A DNA stretch of 64,000 nucleotides from SUG1106 sp051883095. GTDB lineage: Bacteria; Bacillota; Clostridia; Peptostreptococcales; Anaerovoracaceae. The notes below the pieces were generated by a model. It was not told where the DNA came from. It did not search any database and saw nothing but the letters and a program-made list of their open reading frames with translations. A program made the position numbers and the translations under genes. Positions 53,156 to 62,541 of this stretch are shown piece after piece (position 1 is the stretch's first letter; the number at the start of each line of letters is the position of its first letter). The DNA lies in assembly GCA_051883095.1 (NCBI GenBank), contig JBJETB010000094.1, positions 1 to 64,000 on the forward strand, given 5' to 3'.

Positions 53156-54835
53156 ATGAGAAGTAGACAAAAAACCAAGAAAGTACCTAGCCTGAAGGTA
53201 ATACCCATAGGAGGACTTAACGAGATCGGCAAAAACATGACCCTCCTGGAGTATCAGAACGAGATTCTGATTATCGACTGCGGGCTTTCATTCCCGGACG
53301 ACGAAATGTACGGCATAGATATCGTCATTCCGGACTTCACTTATCTGATAGCCAACAGGGAAAAGATTGTAGGCATGGTGCTTACTCACGGTCACGAAGA
53401 CCACATTGGTGCGATACCGTATTTACTGAAGAATATTAAAATTCCGATTTACGGTACCAGGCTGACACTGGGACTGGTGGAAAACAAGCTTAAAGAGCAT
53501 AACGTCATAGGCGATTTAAGAACTATAAAAGCCGGTGACAAGATAACTCTCGGGCACTTTGATATTGAAACCATCAGGACGACCCATTCCATTGCCGACT
53601 CCATATGTCTGGCAATAAACACACCCGCAGGAGTGGTCTTTCATTCCGGAGACTTCAAAGTAGACTACACACCTGTAGACGGAGAGCCCATCGATTTCTC
53701 CAGACTTGCTGAAATCGGAAAACGTGGCGTTACACTGATGCTCTGCGACAGTACCAATGCCTTGAGACCGGGCTTTACCGCATCGGAAAGGGTGGTTGGA
53801 CAGACCATAGAAAATATATTCAGAACAGCCAGGACGAGGATAATCATCGCAACTTTCTCATCCAATGTGCACAGGGTACAGAGGATAATTGAAAATGCAG
53901 TGAAGTTTGGACGCAAAGTTGCAATTTCCGGCAGGAGCATGGAAAACGTTGTAGCTCTTGCCATTGAACTCGGCTATCTGGATATACCGCCGGGAACACT
54001 GGTTGATCTGAAGATGACCAAGAATATTCCCGACGACAAGCTTGTAATCATTACTACAGGCAGCCAGGGCGAGCCTATGAGCGCTCTTGCACGTATAGCT
54101 TCAGGTGATCATAAATCTGTTAAGCTTAAAAAAGGTGATATGGTAATTCTTTCTTCAACGCCTGTACCAGGAAATGAAAAAACCGTATCAAATGTTGTAA
54201 ATAAGCTCTTTGAAAAGGGCGCAGAAGTAATATATTCCGATATTGCTGATATCCACGTTTCCGGCCACGCGTGCCAGGAAGAACTGAAGCTTCTTCATTC
54301 CCTTATAAAACCTAAATATTTCATGCCTGTACACGGTGAATACAGGCATCTGATTCAGCATGCACGACTGGCAGAAAGCCTGGGCATGCCGAAGGACAAT
54401 ATCTTTGTTATGGAAAACGGTGAGATACTGAAGTTCAACAGACACAGGGCAGCTATAGAGGATACTACAGTAGAAGCAGATGCGATTCTCGTAGACGGTC
54501 TTGGAGTAGGAGATGTGGGAAACATCGTTCTGAGAGACAGAAAGATGCTCTCTGAATCAGGCCTTATAATAGTTGTGGCAGCAATAGAAAAGGAAAGCCA
54601 CATGGTGGTATCAGGACCGGATATCATATCCAGAGGTTTCGTGTATGTAAGAGAAAACGAAGGGCTCATGGAGGAGGCCAGAAGAGTGGCCATGGAAGCT
54701 TTGGAAAAATGTCAGGACAAGAAAATCAAGGACTGGAATAATATGAAATCTCACGTTAGAGATTCCCTCAGCAGCTACATCTATGAAACTACAAAGCGCA
54801 GTCCTATAATCCTGCCGATTTTCCTTGAAGTTTAG
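53156..54835 (+). CDS. rnj: Ribonuclease J
   Basis: The 559-residue MBL/beta-CASP ribonuclease has the metal motif LTHGHEDHIGAIPYLL, GVVFHSGDFKVDYTPVDG, the beta-CASP segment with LCDSTNALRPGFTASE, and HVSGHACQEEL with PVHGEYRHL. It combines endonuclease and 5'-3' exonuclease roles in mRNA decay and rRNA maturation. Only one copy is in the window, so J1 or J2 cannot be decided. It has a 70-base upstream gap with only a weak promoter candidate (GTGACG, 17 bases, TACAAA). Confidence 0.94.
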   Translation: MRSRQKTKKVPSLKVIPIGGLNEIGKNMTLLEYQNEILIIDCGLSFPDDEMYGIDIVIPDFTYLIANREKIVGMVLTHGHEDHIGAIPYLLKNIKIPIYGTRLTLGLVENKLKEHNVIGDLRTIKAGDKITLGHFDIETIRTTHSIADSICLAINTPAGVVFHSGDFKVDYTPVDGEPIDFSRLAEIGKRGVTLMLCDSTNALRPGFTASERVVGQTIENIFRTARTRIIIATFSSNVHRVQRIIENAVKFGRKVAISGRSMENVVALAIELGYLDIPPGTLVDLKMTKNIPDDKLVIITTGSQGEPMSALARIASGDHKSVKLKKGDMVILSSTPVPGNEKTVSNVVNKLFEKGAEVIYSDIADIHVSGHACQEELKLLHSLIKPKYFMPVHGEYRHLIQHARLAESLGMPKDNIFVMENGEILKFNRHRAAIEDTTVEADAILVDGLGVGDVGNIVLRDRKMLSESGLIIVVAAIEKESHMVVSGPDIISRGFVYVRENEGLMEEARRVAMEALEKCQDKKIKDWNNMKSHVRDSLSSYIYETTKRSPIILPIFLEV

Positions 54836-54848
54836 AGGAGGTAGCAAC

Positions 54849-55190
54849 ATGAATGTTTATGATCAGGCTCACGGATTGGCTCAGGCCATCAAGGGGTCGG
54901 AAGAATTCAAACAGTTCGACAGTTTCAAGAAACAGATAGACCAGAATGAGGAACTTGCTGCAATGATAAAGGATTTTCAGACCAAACAGCTTGAAATCCA
55001 GACCAAGACCATGATGGGCGAACAGATGGGACCTGAAGATATGGCCTCTGTCCAGCAGCTTTATGCCATTATGGCCAAGGATCCCCTGGCAGCACAGTAT
55101 CTGCAGGCTGAAATGCGTTTTTCCCTGATGATGAAAGACGTTTACGAAATCATCGGTGAGGCCATAGGAGCAGGCAGCCTTTTCGGATAG
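54849..55190 (+). CDS. YlbF/YmcA family protein
   Basis: The 113-residue helical protein matches the YlbF/YmcA family (MNVYDQAHGLAQAIKGSEEF, then a long helix with LQTEMRF-like residues; the actual stretch is QYLQAEMRFSLMMKDVYEI). In Bacillus, YlbF, YmcA and YaaT form an Fe-S complex that acts with RNase Y in RNA processing. It follows the RNase J gene by 13 bases, which fits an RNA-decay role. ATG 54849 is set by GAGGAGG. No cysteines are present, so cluster binding by this subunit is not supported. Confidence 0.8.
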   Translation: MNVYDQAHGLAQAIKGSEEFKQFDSFKKQIDQNEELAAMIKDFQTKQLEIQTKTMMGEQMGPEDMASVQQLYAIMAKDPLAAQYLQAEMRFSLMMKDVYEIIGEAIGAGSLFG

Positions 55191-55193
55191 GGC

Positions 55194-55221
55194 TTGCAAT
55201 CCTCACAGTTTTTGATATAAT
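55194..55221 (+). promoter_or_regulatory. Promoter of efp
   Basis: TTGCAA (55194-55199), 16 bases, perfect TATAAT (55216-55221) with a TGA extension; about 65 bases of leader follow. Confidence 0.8.
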
Positions 55222-55290
55222 GGTTCTATCGTGAATTAAGTATGAATTATAAATATGAATTTTTTAAATTAAAGAATGGAGAGATAAAAA

Positions 55291-55851
55291 ATGATTTACG
55301 CTAGTGATTTTAGAAAAGGTATTACTTTTGAAATCAACGGAGAGCCGCATGTAGTTCTTGATTTCCAGCATGTAAAGCCTGGTAAGGGTGCTGCTTTCGT
55401 CAGAACCAAGTATAAGAACATTCTGACAGGCGCTACAAGAGAAGAAGCGTTCAATCCTGATGACAAGTTCCCTAAGGCCCACATTGAAACAAAGAGAATG
55501 CAGTATCTCTATAACGACGGTGAACTTTACTACTTCATGGATCCTGAAACCTTCGAACAGGTTCCTCTGGCTTATGACCAGGTTGAAGAGGCAATCAAGT
55601 TCATGCGTGAGAACGATGAAGCAACTATCAAATTCTATAAGGGAAACGCATTCCTGGTAGAAGCAGATAACTTTGTTAATCTTAAGGTTGTAGAAACTGA
55701 ACCGGGCGTAAAGGGCAACACTGCAACTAATGTAACCAAAGCTGCAACAGTTGAAACAGGCGCAGTAGTTCAGGTTCCTATCTTTATCGAAGAAGGCGAA
55801 GTTATTCAGATTGACACAAGAGAAGGCATTTATTTAGGAAGAGCCAAATAA
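55291..55851 (+). CDS. efp: Translation elongation factor P
   Basis: The 186-residue protein rescues ribosomes stalled on polyproline. Three barrel domains are visible: the KOW-like N-terminus (MIYASDFRKGITFEI, with the modified-loop region around KPGKGAAF, where Lys32-34 is the position modified in some bacteria), a central OB domain and a C-terminal OB domain ending GEVIQIDTREGIYLGRAK. It has its own promoter and terminator. Confidence 0.97.
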   Translation: MIYASDFRKGITFEINGEPHVVLDFQHVKPGKGAAFVRTKYKNILTGATREEAFNPDDKFPKAHIETKRMQYLYNDGELYYFMDPETFEQVPLAYDQVEEAIKFMRENDEATIKFYKGNAFLVEADNFVNLKVVETEPGVKGNTATNVTKAATVETGAVVQVPIFIEEGEVIQIDTREGIYLGRAK

Positions 55852-55871
55852 AATTTACAAATTTATGCAAA

Positions 55872-55904
55872 AAAAGGACGCGAAGCTGATTTTGCGTCCT
55901 TTTG
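55872..55904 (+). terminator. Terminator of efp
   Basis: AAAAGGACGC pairs with GCGTCCTTTT (the core GGACGC 55876-55881 with GCGTCC 55894-55899), followed by TTGTT. mltG begins 20 bases later, so read-through may drive it. Confidence 0.75.
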
Positions 55905-55923
55905 TTAAAAATGAGGTATTGAT

Positions 55924-56976
55924 ATGGATTTAAAGAAAAAGATTATAGTCGCAGTAATATGTATTGTACTGGTCATAGCAGCAGGCGCAGCAATCTACAT
56001 AGGAGGAATGGGAAAGGCTCTTGATTCCGATAATACCCAGACCGTAAGTATTACCATACCTTCAGGCTCAGGTACCGGACAGATCGCCCAGCTGCTGGAA
56101 GATGAAGGCGTTATAAGCAGTGCGGACAAGTTCAAGCTCTGGTCGAGAATAAAGGGTTATGACAGCCAGTATAAGGCGGGGACTTATTCTCTTTCGCCGT
56201 CTATGGACCTTCAGCAGATAGCAGACATAATAGTTAGCGGCAAGGTTAACACAGTCAACTTTACCATACCTGAGGGATACACCATCTATCAGACTGCCCG
56301 CGCTATTGCAGACAAGGGTCTGGGGGATTATGACACCCTTGTTTCGCTCATGGAAGCAGCTGATTTTGACTACGATTTTCTGGACGGTGCGCAGAATAAC
56401 AAGAACAAGCTGGAAGGATATCTTTTCCCGAACACTTATACAATAGACGAAGGTATGGGCGAAGAACAGATAATAAAGGTTATGCTGGATCAGTTTGAAA
56501 AGCAACCTTTAAAGGCCTATAATGACAAATTAGTAGATTCACAACATAACGGAGCTTCCGGTCGTTCTCTTAATGAGATCATAACAATTGCGTCCATTAT
56601 AGAGAGAGAATGCAAGGTAGACGAGGAGAGAAAACTGGTAGCCAGCGTTATATACAACAGGCTGGAAAAGGGTATGCCTCTGCAGATGTGCTCCACAGTC
56701 CAGTACGTGCTGGGCAAGCAGAAAGAAGTGCTGACTTATGCGGACACAAGAATAGAATCACCTTATAATACCTACACTAACGCAGGCTTGCCTCCGGGAC
56801 CTATATGCTCTCCGGGACTTGCGGCAGTACAGGCAGCGCTTCATCCTGCAGACACGGATTATCTTTATTTCGTCCTCAGCGAGAAGCTGGACGGAACCAG
56901 CAATTTCTCATCAGACTACGCACAATTTGAGAGGGACAAGGCTGCTTATGATAAAGCATATACAGCAGCTCATTAA
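55924..56976 (+). CDS. mltG: Endolytic murein transglycosylase
   Basis: The 350-residue membrane-anchored enzyme has one N-terminal span (about residues 7-27) and an outer YceG/MltG domain: a LysM-like part (SITIPSGSGTGQIAQLLEDE) and the catalytic ASIIERECKVDEERKLVA with the active-site Glu, then YNTYTNAGLPPGPICSPG. It cuts nascent glycan strands and so sets their length. It is followed 5 bases later by trmR, as yrrL-yrrM in Bacillus. Confidence 0.95.
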   Translation: MDLKKKIIVAVICIVLVIAAGAAIYIGGMGKALDSDNTQTVSITIPSGSGTGQIAQLLEDEGVISSADKFKLWSRIKGYDSQYKAGTYSLSPSMDLQQIADIIVSGKVNTVNFTIPEGYTIYQTARAIADKGLGDYDTLVSLMEAADFDYDFLDGAQNNKNKLEGYLFPNTYTIDEGMGEEQIIKVMLDQFEKQPLKAYNDKLVDSQHNGASGRSLNEIITIASIIERECKVDEERKLVASVIYNRLEKGMPLQMCSTVQYVLGKQKEVLTYADTRIESPYNTYTNAGLPPGPICSPGLAAVQAALHPADTDYLYFVLSEKLDGTSNFSSDYAQFERDKAAYDKAYTAAH

Positions 56977-56981
56977 TTAAT

Positions 56982-57644
56982 ATGGAAAGAAACATTACAA
57001 ACGATATTGTAACTGAATATATAAACGGATTTTATACACCGGTATCACCTGAACTGGGGGCACTGCGCCTCGAAGCCGAAGCCCAGAAGGTTCCAATTAT
57101 ACTTAAGGAGACCGAAAGTTTTCTGAGAGTTCTCCTCAGCATTGCTGAACCGGAACGCATACTGGAAATCGGATGCGCTGTGGGATATTCGGCCATGTTT
57201 TTCAGCGCGGTGACAGGTGCGGAAGTAGTTACCGTGGAGAAGGACCCGGAAATGGCAGCGAAAGCTTCAAACAACATAAAAAGGCTTGGCTTTGATGATA
57301 AAATTCGTATTGTAGAGGGAGATGGCGAAGAGTGCGTAAATCGCCTTTTTGAGCAAGGAGAGGAACCGTTTGATATTGTTTTCATCGATGCAGCAAAAAG
57401 CCACTACAAACGTTTTTTAGAGGCTTCCTGGAAGCTGTGCAGGCAGGGAACCGTGATAATATCCGACAACGTGCTTTTTAAGGCTCGCATAGCTTCTGAT
57501 ATCTACGATCCGACAGGAAAACACAAGACAAATATAAAGAAAATGCGGGAATATGTGGATTTCATAACTTCCGATTCACGTTTGGAGACATCTGTTATTG
57601 CCTGCGGCGACGGTGTTTCCGTAAGCAAAATAAAAAAATTATAG
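56982..57644 (+). CDS. trmR: tRNA 5-hydroxyuridine methyltransferase (TrmR/YrrM-like)
   Basis: The 220-residue O-methyltransferase has ILEIGCAVGYSAMFFS (SAM motif I), VVTVEKDPEMA (motif II) and FDIVFIDAAKSHY with the metal-binding DAAK. In Bacillus the gene at this place (yrrM/trmR) methylates 5-hydroxyuridine at wobble position 34 to 5-methoxyuridine. The gene order mltG-trmR-trhP here is the same, which is the main ground for the specific call; family membership alone would give only a catechol-type O-methyltransferase. Confidence 0.85.
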   Translation: MERNITNDIVTEYINGFYTPVSPELGALRLEAEAQKVPIILKETESFLRVLLSIAEPERILEIGCAVGYSAMFFSAVTGAEVVTVEKDPEMAAKASNNIKRLGFDDKIRIVEGDGEECVNRLFEQGEEPFDIVFIDAAKSHYKRFLEASWKLCRQGTVIISDNVLFKARIASDIYDPTGKHKTNIKKMREYVDFITSDSRLETSVIACGDGVSVSKIKKL

Positions 57645-57661
57645 AATTCACAGGAGTTTAA

Positions 57662-58897
57662 ATGAAAAAAATGGAACTGCTGGCACCTGCCGGTGATCTT
57701 GAAAAACTTAAGATAGCAGTACTCTATGGAGCAGATGCTGTATACTTCGGCGGAGAGATGTTTTCTCTCAGAGCCGGAGCAGGTAATATGACCATGGAGG
57801 AAATGAAAGAAGGTATCGATTTTGCCCACGCACGGGGTGTCAAGTGCTACCTTGCTCTCAACATTTTCGCTCATAACGAGGATATAGAACCTCTGAGAGA
57901 ATACCTGACAGCTATAAAGAATTCCGGCATAGATGCTTTTATTGTAAGCGACCCGGGAATTGTAACTCTTGTTCAGGAGATAATCCCGGAAGCTGAAATA
58001 CATCTGAGCACTCAGGCCAATATGACCAATTACCAGACGGCAAAATTCTGGTACAATATGGGCATCAAGAGAATTGTGCTGGCCAGAGAGCTTACATTTA
58101 AAGAAATAAAAGAACTTCGTGACAATACACCAGCAGACCTTGAATTTGAAGCTTTTGTTCACGGAGCCATGTGCATTTCCTATTCGGGAAGGTGTCTGCT
58201 TTCCAACTTTATGATAGAGCGTGACGCCAACAGAGGCATGTGCGCACATCCTTGCAGATGGAAGTATGCTCTGGTGGAGGAACAGCGTCCGGGACAGTAT
58301 TATCCCATAGAAGAGGATGAACGCGGCACATATATTCTCAATTCCAGAGATCTATGTATGATAGAATACATTCCTCAGCTGGCTGAATCCGGTATTACTT
58401 CTATAAAAATAGAAGGCAGAATGAAAAGCGTTTTTTATGTGGCGACCATCGTTTCAGCATACAGAAAGGCTATTGATTCGTATTATGCAGACCCCCAGGG
58501 CTATGAATTTAAAGAAGAGTGGATGAGTGAGCTGAAAAAAGTAAGCCACAGAGAGTTCACCACGGGCTTTTACTTTGACAAGCCTACAAACAAGGATCAG
58601 AACTACCAGACCAGTGCTTATACAAGGGATTATACCTTTACCGGAATGGTAAAGAGTTATGATGAGGAAACAGGATATGCCATCGTGGAGCAGCGAAACA
58701 AGATGGTTATCGGTGATGAAATAGAGATTTTCGGACCGGGAACTGATTTCTTTATCCAGCAGCTGACAGAAATGTACAATGAGGAGGGTGAGCCAATAGA
58801 TGCGGCACCTCATCCTCAGCAGATACTCAAGATAAAAATGAATAAACCGGTAAAAGAAAATTTCATGCTCAGAAAGAAAAAGGAGAAAGGAAACTGA
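57662..58897 (+). CDS. trhP: U32 family protein, tRNA hydroxylation factor TrhP-like
   Basis: The 411-residue peptidase-U32 family protein has ELLAPAGDLEKLKIAVLYGADAVY-type start (split here: LLAPAGDLEKLK then YGADAVYFGG), the signature EAFVHGAMCISYSGRCLLSN, and the cluster cysteines in GMCAHPCRWKY. In bacteria TrhP with prephenate makes 5-hydroxyuridine at tRNA position 34, the substrate for TrmR encoded just upstream. Bacillus has two copies (yrrN, yrrO); only one is seen here, of the longer type. No peptidase activity is implied. Confidence 0.88.
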   Translation: MKKMELLAPAGDLEKLKIAVLYGADAVYFGGEMFSLRAGAGNMTMEEMKEGIDFAHARGVKCYLALNIFAHNEDIEPLREYLTAIKNSGIDAFIVSDPGIVTLVQEIIPEAEIHLSTQANMTNYQTAKFWYNMGIKRIVLARELTFKEIKELRDNTPADLEFEAFVHGAMCISYSGRCLLSNFMIERDANRGMCAHPCRWKYALVEEQRPGQYYPIEEDERGTYILNSRDLCMIEYIPQLAESGITSIKIEGRMKSVFYVATIVSAYRKAIDSYYADPQGYEFKEEWMSELKKVSHREFTTGFYFDKPTNKDQNYQTSAYTRDYTFTGMVKSYDEETGYAIVEQRNKMVIGDEIEIFGPGTDFFIQQLTEMYNEEGEPIDAAPHPQQILKIKMNKPVKENFMLRKKKEKGN

Positions 58898-58898
58898 T

Positions 58899-60119
58899 AT
58901 GTCAAATGACCTAGGCAGCGTCCCCATGCAGACGGGGATAATTCTGTTACTTATTGCTATTCACGGATTGTTCGTGCTTATTAACACAGCTTTGGGAGCC
59001 GCAGGCAGAAATAAAGAAAAGCTGGCAAGTGCCAACAAGCTTATTATTCTGCTGTGTGCAGTGTTCGGAGGCTGGCTGGCCTTTACCGAGATATGGAAAC
59101 TGGTTGTTTACCTTGTTCTTCTGGTATCACTGGGCCAGTATTTTCCGAGAAAAATAGCTCTGCAGCATGCTGAATCAATAGCAGAGAAAACTTTGCCTTT
59201 TGATGATGCTGCCGCTACGATTCTTAGGCCTGTTACCTGGATACTTATGCTTATTGCCGACATACTGCTTCGGCTCTTCCGTCAGAAGACAAAGGTGGAC
59301 GACGGTGAGTTCTCAGAGGAGGAAGTCATGTCAATGCTTGAGGTCGGCCAGGAGACCGGTGTTATCAAAGAAGAGGGCAAGAAGATGATAAACTCTATCT
59401 TTGCCTTTGATGACAAACTGGCATACGAAGTAATGACTCCGAGGACAGATGTTTTCCTCATAGACATAGAGGATCAGCCTGAAGAATATCTGGACGACCT
59501 TATGACTTTGAGACATTCGAGAATTCCTGTCTGCGAGGGAGAAACGGATAATATTATAGGCATTCTCAATATCAAGGATTACCTGATAAAAGCACGAGAA
59601 GACGGATTCGACGCTGTTGATATCAAATCAATTCTCAGAAAGGCCTATTTTGTCCCTGAAACGAAGAATATCGATTCTCTTTTCTTCGAGCTGCAGAAGA
59701 CCAAACAGCAGATAGCCATCCTCATAGACGAATACGGCGGATTCAGCGGCATTGTAACCATGGAGGACATTATCGAGCAGGTAATGGGAGACATCGATGA
59801 CGAGTACGACGAAGAGGAGGAAATCATTGATAAGATAGATGATAACACTTACCTAGTCGACGGTGATGTGAGTCTGGACGATTTAGATGAGGAAATCGGC
59901 GTTAATCTTGAGTCTGAAAGCAGTGAAACCATCGGAGGCTTTATCATAGATATTCTGGGAGAAATTCCTGATGAATCCGATGTAGGCAGAATTGTAGAAT
60001 TTGAAAACTATCAGTTTAAGATAATGGCTATCGGGGAGCGTCGAATTGAAAGAGTCAAAATCTATATTCTGGAAAAAGATGATAATGACGACAGAGATTC
60101 CGCTTCAGAAGGCGAATAA
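58899..60119 (+). CDS. CNNM/CBS/CorC membrane protein (hemolysin C-like)
   Basis: The 406-residue protein has an N-terminal membrane part (about 1-130) with three or four hydrophobic spans, shorter than a full DUF21/CNNM domain, then a CBS pair (about 195-325; VMTPRTDVFLID and KTKQQIAILIDEYGGFSG are landmarks) and a C-terminal CorC_HlyC domain (about 335-400) with DGDVSLDDLDEEIG. Relatives take part in magnesium or other divalent cation export. The name hemolysin is historical. It follows trhP by one base. Confidence 0.88.
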   Translation: MSNDLGSVPMQTGIILLLIAIHGLFVLINTALGAAGRNKEKLASANKLIILLCAVFGGWLAFTEIWKLVVYLVLLVSLGQYFPRKIALQHAESIAEKTLPFDDAAATILRPVTWILMLIADILLRLFRQKTKVDDGEFSEEEVMSMLEVGQETGVIKEEGKKMINSIFAFDDKLAYEVMTPRTDVFLIDIEDQPEEYLDDLMTLRHSRIPVCEGETDNIIGILNIKDYLIKAREDGFDAVDIKSILRKAYFVPETKNIDSLFFELQKTKQQIAILIDEYGGFSGIVTMEDIIEQVMGDIDDEYDEEEEIIDKIDDNTYLVDGDVSLDDLDEEIGVNLESESSETIGGFIIDILGEIPDESDVGRIVEFENYQFKIMAIGERRIERVKIYILEKDDNDDRDSASEGE

Positions 60120-60135
60120 AACATTATTAATAATA

Positions 60136-60164
60136 TTGATTTTTTTCTGCATTTTTGATACAAT
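60136..60164 (+). promoter_or_regulatory. Promoter of the NuoE-NuoF electron-transfer operon
   Basis: TTGATT (60136-60141), 17 bases, TACAAT (60159-60164) with a TGA extension. An AT-rich leader of about 70 bases leads to GAGAGGT. Confidence 0.8.
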
Positions 60165-60239
60165 GAAGAATGGTTTTGGTGTAATTATTTAAACAATTTA
60201 ATTAATTTAAACATTTTAGAATTATAGAGAGGTACTAGA

Positions 60240-60764
60240 ATGAGTGAGAATGTATGCAAATGCAATTGCGATTGTGCCGAAAACAGAAAAGCTCAGTTCG
60301 CTGAACTTCAGCCTGTTTTAGACCAATATGCAAAGGTGCCGGGTAGTTTGATTACTATTCTGCAGAAGGCTCAGGATATTTACGGTTATCTTTCAGTAGA
60401 TACCATAAACTACATATCCGAAGCTACGGGCATCAAGCCTGCAAAAATTTACGGTGTGGCTACTTTCTATGCACAGTTCAGACTGCAGCCTATAGGCAAG
60501 TATCTGATTATGCTCTGCCAGGGTACTGCATGCCACGTTAACGGTTCCGAAATGATTGAGGAAGCCGTATGTGAGTATCTGAACATACAGGACGGAGAGA
60601 CCACCGATGATGGACTTTTCACACTTAACAACGTAGCATGTCTGGGCTGCTGCTCACTGGCTCCTGTTATGATGGTAAGAAGTGCCGAGGGAGATGAAAC
60701 TTACGGAAACCTTACAAAAGACAAAGTTAAGCAGATTCTCGCTGAAATCAAGGAAAGAGCATAG
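60240..60764 (+). CDS. NuoE-like [2Fe-2S] subunit (HymA-type)
   Basis: The 174-residue thioredoxin-like ferredoxin subunit has GVATFYAQFRLQP and the cluster ligands CQGTACHVNGS and ACLGCCSLAP. It passes electrons between the NADH-oxidising NuoF-like subunit and a partner. The first dozen residues add a CxCxCxC run (VCKCNCDCAEN) not typical of the family. It begins the operon and is followed 12 bases later by the NuoF-like gene. HymA of clostridial formate dehydrogenase/hydrogenase systems is the closest named role. Confidence 0.9.
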   Translation: MSENVCKCNCDCAENRKAQFAELQPVLDQYAKVPGSLITILQKAQDIYGYLSVDTINYISEATGIKPAKIYGVATFYAQFRLQPIGKYLIMLCQGTACHVNGSEMIEEAVCEYLNIQDGETTDDGLFTLNNVACLGCCSLAPVMMVRSAEGDETYGNLTKDKVKQILAEIKERA

Positions 60765-60776
60765 GAGGTGACATAG

Positions 60777-62525
60777 ATGAGAATTGTTGTAGGCGAAGGC
60801 AGCTGCGGTATCGCTACCGGAGCTAAGAAGACCGCTGCAGAATTTGAAAAGCAGATAAAAGAAAAGAACCTCGATGTTAAAGTTGACATTACAGGCTGCG
60901 TAGGTACATGTTACCTTGAACCTATCGTTGACGTTTACGATGACAACGGCGAAATGACCAGATATGTCAAGGTTCAGCCTGACAAGGTTGCAGAAATCGT
61001 TGAAAGTCATCTTGTTAACCACAAGGTTTGTGAAGAACAGGCTATTTCAGAGGAAGACAAGCAGTTTGTTGCAAAGCAGCAGAGAGTAGTTCTCAGAAAC
61101 TGTGGCGTTATCAACCCTGAAAACATAGAAGAATACATAGCTGTTGACGGATATAAGGCCATTGAAAAAGTCCTTACCTCAATGAAACCTGAAGAAGTTA
61201 TCGAAGAGATCAAGATTTCAGGTCTGAGAGGAAGAGGCGGTGCAGGTTTCCCGACCTGGTTCAAGTGGAATGCCTGCAAGCAGAGCCCGGGCAATGAAAA
61301 GTATCTTGTATGTAATGCCGACGAAGGTGACCCGGGTGCATTCATGGACCGTTCCGTACTTGAAGGCGACCCTCATTCACTCCTCGAAGGTATGATTATA
61401 GGCGGTTATGCAATGGGAGCATCCCAGGGCGTTATATACTGTCGTGCTGAATATCCTCTTGCAATCAAGAGACTTGAAATCGCTATGGCTCAGGCAAGAG
61501 AGAAGGGATTCCTGGGCAAGAACATCTTCGGAAGCGGATTCGATTTCGATATTTATATCAAGGCAGGTGCCGGCGCATTCGTATGCGGTGAAGAAACTGC
61601 TCTTATCGCTTCTCTTGAAGGTGAAAGAGGTATGCCTAGACTTAAACCTCCTTTCCCTGCTGCAAAGGGATTCTGGCAGAAGCCGACAGATATTAACAAC
61701 GTAGAAACTCTTGCCAACGTTCCTTGGATTATCTACAACGGCGGAGCTGCTTTCGGAGCTATGGGTACCGAGCAGTCAAAGGGCACCAAGGTATTCGCTC
61801 TTGCAGGAAAGATTAAGAAGGGCGGACTTGTTGAAGTTCCAATGGGACTTACATTAAGAGAAGTTATCTTCGGAATCGGCGGCGGCATCAAGAACGACAG
61901 ACAGTTCAAGGCTGTACAGATGGGCGGACCTTCCGGCGGATGTATTCCTGCTGAACTTATCGATACTCCTGTTACATATGAAGACATCAATAAGACAGGC
62001 GCTATCGTAGGTTCCGGTGGTATGATCGTAATGGACGAGGATACCTGCATGGTAGATATGGCAAGATACTTCCTCAACTTCACTCGTGACGAGTCCTGCG
62101 GAAAATGTAACTACTGCCGTATCGGTACCAAGAGAATGCTTGAGATTCTCGAAAGAATCACCAAAGGTGAAGGTCAGGACGGAGATATCGAAAAGCTGGA
62201 AGAACTGGCAATGAAGATCAAGGATGGCTCACTCTGCGGACTTGGCCAGACTGCTCCTAACCCTGTACTCACTACTCTTAAATACTTCAGAAACGAATAT
62301 AAAGACCATATTTACAACCACAAGTGTACAGCACATTCATGTAAAGCTCTCATCAGCTTCAGTATTACTGACAAGTGTAAGGGATGTACGCTCTGTTCCA
62401 AGAAGTGTCCTGTTGGCGCTATCTCAGGAGAGGTTAAGGGTCAGCATGTTATCGACCAGACTAAGTGTATCAAGTGCGGCAAGTGTCTTGAGACATGCAA
62501 GTTTGGTGCAATAGAAAAAGAATAG
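60777..62525 (+). CDS. NuoF-like NADH-binding subunit with ferredoxin tail (HymB-type)
   Basis: The 582-residue flavoprotein has an N-terminal thioredoxin-like [2Fe-2S] domain (about 1-90; CGIATGAKK, ITGCVGTCYLEP) and the FMN/NADH core (about 115-450) with GLRGRGGAGFPTWFKW and CNADEGDPGAFMDR. A [4Fe-4S] site follows in ESCGKCNYCRIG, then a C-terminal ferredoxin with two 4Fe-4S motifs, CKGCTLCSKKCPVGAI and CIKCGKCLETCKFG. This build is that of HydB/HymB/NfuF-type subunits in bifurcating hydrogenases and NAD-linked formate dehydrogenases. A GGAGG-type site precedes it. Confidence 0.93.
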   Translation: MRIVVGEGSCGIATGAKKTAAEFEKQIKEKNLDVKVDITGCVGTCYLEPIVDVYDDNGEMTRYVKVQPDKVAEIVESHLVNHKVCEEQAISEEDKQFVAKQQRVVLRNCGVINPENIEEYIAVDGYKAIEKVLTSMKPEEVIEEIKISGLRGRGGAGFPTWFKWNACKQSPGNEKYLVCNADEGDPGAFMDRSVLEGDPHSLLEGMIIGGYAMGASQGVIYCRAEYPLAIKRLEIAMAQAREKGFLGKNIFGSGFDFDIYIKAGAGAFVCGEETALIASLEGERGMPRLKPPFPAAKGFWQKPTDINNVETLANVPWIIYNGGAAFGAMGTEQSKGTKVFALAGKIKKGGLVEVPMGLTLREVIFGIGGGIKNDRQFKAVQMGGPSGGCIPAELIDTPVTYEDINKTGAIVGSGGMIVMDEDTCMVDMARYFLNFTRDESCGKCNYCRIGTKRMLEILERITKGEGQDGDIEKLEELAMKIKDGSLCGLGQTAPNPVLTTLKYFRNEYKDHIYNHKCTAHSCKALISFSITDKCKGCTLCSKKCPVGAISGEVKGQHVIDQTKCIKCGKCLETCKFGAIEKE

Positions 62526-62541
62526 GGGAGGAGGAAGCAAA

